Part shown: positions 7,401 to 9,024 of the stretch, one piece after another
Position numbering within the stretch: position 1 is the stretch's first letter
How the letters are laid out: each line of letters opens with the position of its first letter
NCBI GenBank assembly: GCA_023433835.1
Contig: JAEYTW010000362.1
Coordinates: forward strand, 1-9,024
Reading direction: 5' to 3'
DNA: 9,024 nucleotides
Origin: Pseudomonadota bacterium
Lineage (GTDB): Bacteria > Pseudomonadota > Alphaproteobacteria > Ferrovibrionales > Ferrovibrionaceae
Position numbers and translations under genes: made by a program
The notes under the pieces: generated by a model
What the model was told of the DNA's origin: nothing
Databases searched by the model: none
Seen by the model: only the letters and a program-made list of their open reading frames with translations

Positions 7401-7655
7401 GTCGCTCGAATTGTACGAGCGCATGTAGATCATGTTGTCGACGCCGGTGACCTGCTGCTCGATCGGGGCGGCGACCGCCTCCTCGACCGTCAGCGCGTCG
7501 GCGCCGGTGTAGCTCGCCGAGATCGAGACTTCGGGCGGCGCGATATTGGGGAACAGCGCGATCGGCAGGCTCAGCATCGAGACGAAGCCGACCAGGACGA
7601 TGACGATGGACAGCACCATCGCGACGATGGGGCGATTGACGAAGAACGGGGCCAT
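4485..7655 (-). CDS. RND efflux pump permease, HAE1 family (AcrB/MexB-like)
   Basis: This inner-membrane proton-driven pump has 1056 residues, close to AcrB (1049). The order is standard: TM1 (about 10-30), a large periplasmic loop, TM2-TM6 (about 343-495), TM7 (536-555), a second loop, and TM8-TM12 (872-1031). The proton relay is intact: D408 and D409 in 'GLVVDDAIVVVEAVEHH', K940 in 'GLSAKNAILIVEFAK' and R972 in 'LRPILMT'. The start 'MAPFFVNRPI' matches the family amphipathic N-terminus. The 'EAVEHH' end of TM4 differs from AcrB 'ENVERV'. In the drug pocket F178 and a counterpart of F610 (F611) are kept, while AcrB F136, F615, F617 and F628 have no Phe counterpart and the glycine-rich switch loop is replaced. 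The gene starts 14 bp after the adaptor gene with little Shine-Dalgarno signal, which suggests coupling. The substrate is unknown; amphiphilic drugs, bile-like compounds or solvents are typical for HAE1. Confidence 0.97.
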   Translation of the reverse strand: MAPFFVNRPIVAMVLSIVIVLVGFVSMLSLPIALFPNIAPPEVSISASYTGADALTVEEAVAAPIEQQVTGVDNMIYMRSYNSSDGSMTLRVDFDVTTDPNTDLVNSNIRLQNAMAQLPSSVQAQGLTIRKASSSPLLLISVYSPKRTYDQLFLANYAYINLADPLSRVYGVGQISVFGYGQYAMRLWVNPDQLAKLGITINEIATAIENQNTANPSGQIGGEPAPPGQEFTYAVRALGRLVTEDDFGKIVVRANADGSFVRVSDVARVELGSAAYNVAGRFNGEPSAILNIAQLPGTNAIQAAREIEKQMQALSERFPDDVAYKVSLDTTLAITAGIDEIVKTLFEAIVLVVIVVFIFLQSWRATLIPLLTVPVALIGTFIFFIPLGFSINTLSLFGLVLAIGLVVDDAIVVVEAVEHHIAHGLSPREATLKAMEEVTGPVVAIALILAAVFVPTAFIPGITGRLYQQFAGAIAISVVLSAFNALTLSPALCSILLKPRKEGRGLLGRGFDVFNRGFDRTTNGYVRVSHFLVRKVLISIILLIGVSALAGVLGSRVATGFVPDEDQGYLFMNVQLPTSASLQRTQEVFTKVEDTVKKMPGVDMVTSVMGFSLLTQTRATYTGFLAVVLKPWEERPGILLEAQTIAKQINVAFAHFPDAQVVAFEPPAIPGVGQAGGFSLLIQDRAGNTVDYLFENAMKVMEEARKRPEVGQIFTTFNPKVPQVYVDVDRDKVTKQGINLGEVYQTMRAFMGGLYVNLFNRFGRTWQVYVQADGSFRTDESQLGRYYVKNMKGEPVPLSALVSTRRIYGPEFTTRFNEYRSIELTGGAAAGYSSDQVMDALEEVSKQVLPKDMGYGWYGMAYQQDVARKGIPASVIFGLSLLFVFLIMAAQYESWALPFAVLLTLPVAVLGAFAALMLRSMENNVYAQIGLVMLIGLSAKNAILIVEFAKMKYDEGADLVDAALEGARLRLRPILMTAFAFILGTVPLAIASGAGSVSRRILGTAVIGGMLGSTLIAVFLVPVSFTMIMALFRVRRRSRHHEEAGGQGPVAQGGHD
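4494..4501 (-). promoter_or_regulatory. Ribosome binding site of the outer-membrane factor gene inside the pump gene
   Basis: AGGGAGGG on the minus strand lies 8 bases before the ATG at 4485, within the codons for the pump's C-terminal tail. Together with the TGATG overlap it supports this start and coupled translation. Confidence 0.6.
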
Positions 7656-7669
7656 GGCGCGCTACCGGC

Positions 7670-8857
7670 TCAGGGTTTCGCGGCTGCCGTTGCCTCGACC
7701 GGGGCTGGTTTGACCACCATCCCCGTCTTGACCTTCTGCACCCCTTCGACCACCACCATGTCGCCCGCCTTCAGCCCGCTTTCGATCAGCCACATCGATC
7801 CCACGCGCTCGCCGGTGGTGACCTTGACGAGGTCGATCTTGTTCTCCTTGTTCACGGTCGCGACGAAGTACGTTCCTTGCGTCTCGATGACCGCGCGCTG
7901 CGGGATCAGGATGGCGTTCTTGCGCTCCATGATGTTGGCGCGAACCTTGGCGAACTGGCCGGGGCGCAGCACATTGCCCTTGTTCGGGAACTGCGCCTTC
8001 AGGGTGATCGTGCCGGTGTTCACGTTCACCTGGCGATCGGCGAAGCTGAACGTGCCTTCCTGGCTGTAATGGCTTTCGTCGGCGAGGTAGAGGTCGAGCT
8101 TCTTGGCCGTCGCGCTGTTGCCGGCGATGTTGGGGTCGAACGCGTTCAGCACCCGGGCGGCCTTCAGGTATTCCTGCTCGCTGATCGGGAAGACGGCATA
8201 GATCGGGTCGACCTGGCTGATCGTGGTCAGGACGGTCGTGCCCGAGACCAGGTCGCCGATATTGGCCTGGCGGATGCCGGCGATGCCGTCGATCGGCGAG
8301 GTGATCTTGGTATAGCTCAGATTCAGCTCGGCATTGACGAGATTGGCCTTGGCCGCATCGACCGCCGCGATATTGGCGAGGTTGGTCTGGTTGGCGTTGT
8401 CGTATTCCTGCTGGCTGACCACGCCGTCCTTGACCAGCGGGCGATAACGGTCGGCGGTGATCTGGCTCTGCTTCTGCATGGCTTGCGACTGGGCCAGTTG
8501 CGCCTTGGCCTGGGCAAGCGACGCCTGGAACGGTCGGGGATCGACCGTGAAGAGGAGGTCGCCTTTCTTGACGAAGCTGCCTTCGCGATAATTCTGGGTG
8601 AACAGGTAGCCTTGCACGCGCGAGGTCAGCTTGGCGTCGATATAGCCGTCCAGCGTACCGACCCATTCGGCATAGACCGGCACGTCCTTGACGGTGACGG
8701 CCTGGACCGGCACCTCCATCGGCGCGGCCATCTGGGCCTGCATCTTGGCCTTGGCCGCCTTCTCTTCCTCGAAGCAGCCGCCGAGCAACGGCATTGCCGC
8801 GATCATCGCAACGAGCGCGGCACACTGCGCCCGTCCCAGTCGCCCAGCCCACGCCAT
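7670..8857 (-). CDS. RND efflux periplasmic adaptor lipoprotein (AcrA/MexA family)
   Basis: This 395-residue membrane fusion protein bridges pump and outer-membrane channel. A lipoprotein signal ends in LLGGC with the acylated cysteine at C28. The lipoyl halves ('GSFVKKGDLLFTVDPRPF', 93-110, and 'ITSPIDGIAGI', 185-195) flank an alpha-helical hairpin (about 108-180). A beta-barrel (about 216-310, with 'VLRPGQFAKVRA') and a membrane-proximal domain (about 315-385) follow. The length is normal and no domain is missing. 'VPVYAEWVGTLDGYIDA' (59-75) resembles adaptors paired with pumps of the 'EAVEHH' type, as far as I recall. The ATG at 8857 gives the proper signal peptide and has AGGGGG 5 bases upstream; a longer overlapping frame from 8888 lacks any family match. 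It is the first gene of the operon. Confidence 0.96.
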   Translation of the reverse strand: MAWAGRLGRAQCAALVAMIAAMPLLGGCFEEEKAAKAKMQAQMAAPMEVPVQAVTVKDVPVYAEWVGTLDGYIDAKLTSRVQGYLFTQNYREGSFVKKGDLLFTVDPRPFQASLAQAKAQLAQSQAMQKQSQITADRYRPLVKDGVVSQQEYDNANQTNLANIAAVDAAKANLVNAELNLSYTKITSPIDGIAGIRQANIGDLVSGTTVLTTISQVDPIYAVFPISEQEYLKAARVLNAFDPNIAGNSATAKKLDLYLADESHYSQEGTFSFADRQVNVNTGTITLKAQFPNKGNVLRPGQFAKVRANIMERKNAILIPQRAVIETQGTYFVATVNKENKIDLVKVTTGERVGSMWLIESGLKAGDMVVVEGVQKVKTGMVVKPAPVEATAAAKP

Positions 8858-8862
8858 CGAAG

Positions 8863-8868
8863 CCCCCT
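8863..8868 (-). promoter_or_regulatory. Ribosome binding site of the adaptor gene
   Basis: AGGGGG on the minus strand sits 5 bases before the ATG at 8857. It supports this start, which also yields the lipoprotein signal peptide. Confidence 0.6.
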
Positions 8869-8888
8869 AAACGTCTACCCAACCCCAC

Positions 8889-8910
8889 ACCGTCCGGATT
8901 TCCGGGCGGT
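8889..8910. promoter_or_regulatory. 22-bp near-palindrome, possible operator of the efflux operon
   Basis: ACCGTCCGGA and TCCGGGCGGT form an inverted repeat with a two-base TT centre and one non-matching pair (8893/8906). It lies between the candidate promoter (8924-8952) and the adaptor start codon, just downstream of the expected transcription start near 8917. TetR/AcrR-type repressors of efflux operons often bind palindromes of this size in such a place. A second perfect palindrome, GCCCTAGGGC (8912-8921), adjoins it. In RNA the same bases could form a leader hairpin (ACCG-CCGG stem with one mismatch), so a structural role is also possible. Confidence 0.4.
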
Positions 8911-8923
8911 GGCCCTAGGGCGC

Positions 8924-8952
8924 ACTATCCACGAAATCGAGTCATGCCCCAA
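8924..8952 (-). promoter_or_regulatory. Candidate promoter of the efflux operon
   Basis: On the minus strand TTGGGG (8947-8952) and GATAGT (8924-8929; 4 of 6 to TATAAT) are 17 bp apart. The transcript would start near 8917 with a leader of about 60 bases. The -35 box matches only in TTG, so the call is tentative. The rest of the stretch to 9024 shows no gene and no better promoter on either strand. Confidence 0.35.
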
Positions 8953-9024
8953 GCGCTTTATGAGCCATGTAGCCGGGTGGCTGCAAGGGTTCTGTAAGCG
9001 CCGGCGCCGCGCGGGCCGCAAGAT

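Noticed and set aside
4491..8069. A 1192-residue open frame on the plus strand, antisense to the pump and adaptor genes
   Set aside because: Its product is a low-complexity run of His, Arg, Asp, Gln and Gly without domains. In very GC-rich genes the antisense frame often lacks stops. The minus-strand genes have full family matches and intact motifs.
7662..8888. A longer minus-strand frame of 408 residues overlapping the adaptor gene
   Set aside because: It is the adaptor sequence read in the wrong frame, rich in Arg, Gly and Pro. The frame from 8857 gives the signal peptide and AcrA-family motifs.
8959..9024. Start of a divergent regulator gene at the right edge
   Set aside because: No plus-strand start codon with a ribosome binding site and an open frame to the edge could be supported here. 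Such a gene may lie beyond 9024.

Overview
The window is GC-rich, with strong G/C bias at third codon positions, and carries single-function genes of clearly Gram-negative type: an outer-membrane lipoprotein, a periplasmic adaptor and an RND pump. The style of the chemoreceptor (charged helix between HAMP and signalling domain, the 'LADDF..QVGGVV' junction) and the REP-like hairpin with core TACCCGC-TTTC-GCGGGTA suggest an alphaproteobacterium, possibly of the Rhodospirillales type. That placement is inference.

Layout. Positions 1-192 hold two identical 88-bp copies of a palindromic repeat with a 16-bp spacer. The array probably continues to the left of the window. A separate short REP-like hairpin (215-232) follows, then a small plus-strand GIY-YIG domain gene (258-545). 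That gene converges on a minus-strand chemoreceptor gene (597-2789), and a strong symmetrical terminator lies between the two stop codons. The stretch 2790-3021 is comparatively AT-rich. It holds the likely promoter of the chemoreceptor gene and the 3' end of the efflux operon transcript. From 8857 down to 3022 runs a three-gene minus-strand operon for a tripartite RND (HAE1-type) efflux system in the order adaptor, inner-membrane pump, outer-membrane factor. The first two genes are 14 bp apart and the last two share one base (TGATG). Upstream of the operon (8858-9024) are a candidate promoter and a 22-bp near-palindrome that could be a repressor operator. No regulator gene is in the window; one may lie to the right.

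The three efflux proteins should assemble into one complex. The lipid-anchored adaptor links the trimeric proton-driven pump to the outer-membrane channel, so that amphiphilic compounds leave the cell directly. The chemoreceptor is a separate transcription unit and nothing seen ties it to the pump. The GIY-YIG gene next to repeats is the most accessory-like part. Most of the window is ordinary, and I do not see a convincing new system. The observations most worth checking are the repeat/GIY-YIG neighbourhood, the putative operator, the altered substrate pocket of the pump and the long charged helix in the chemoreceptor.
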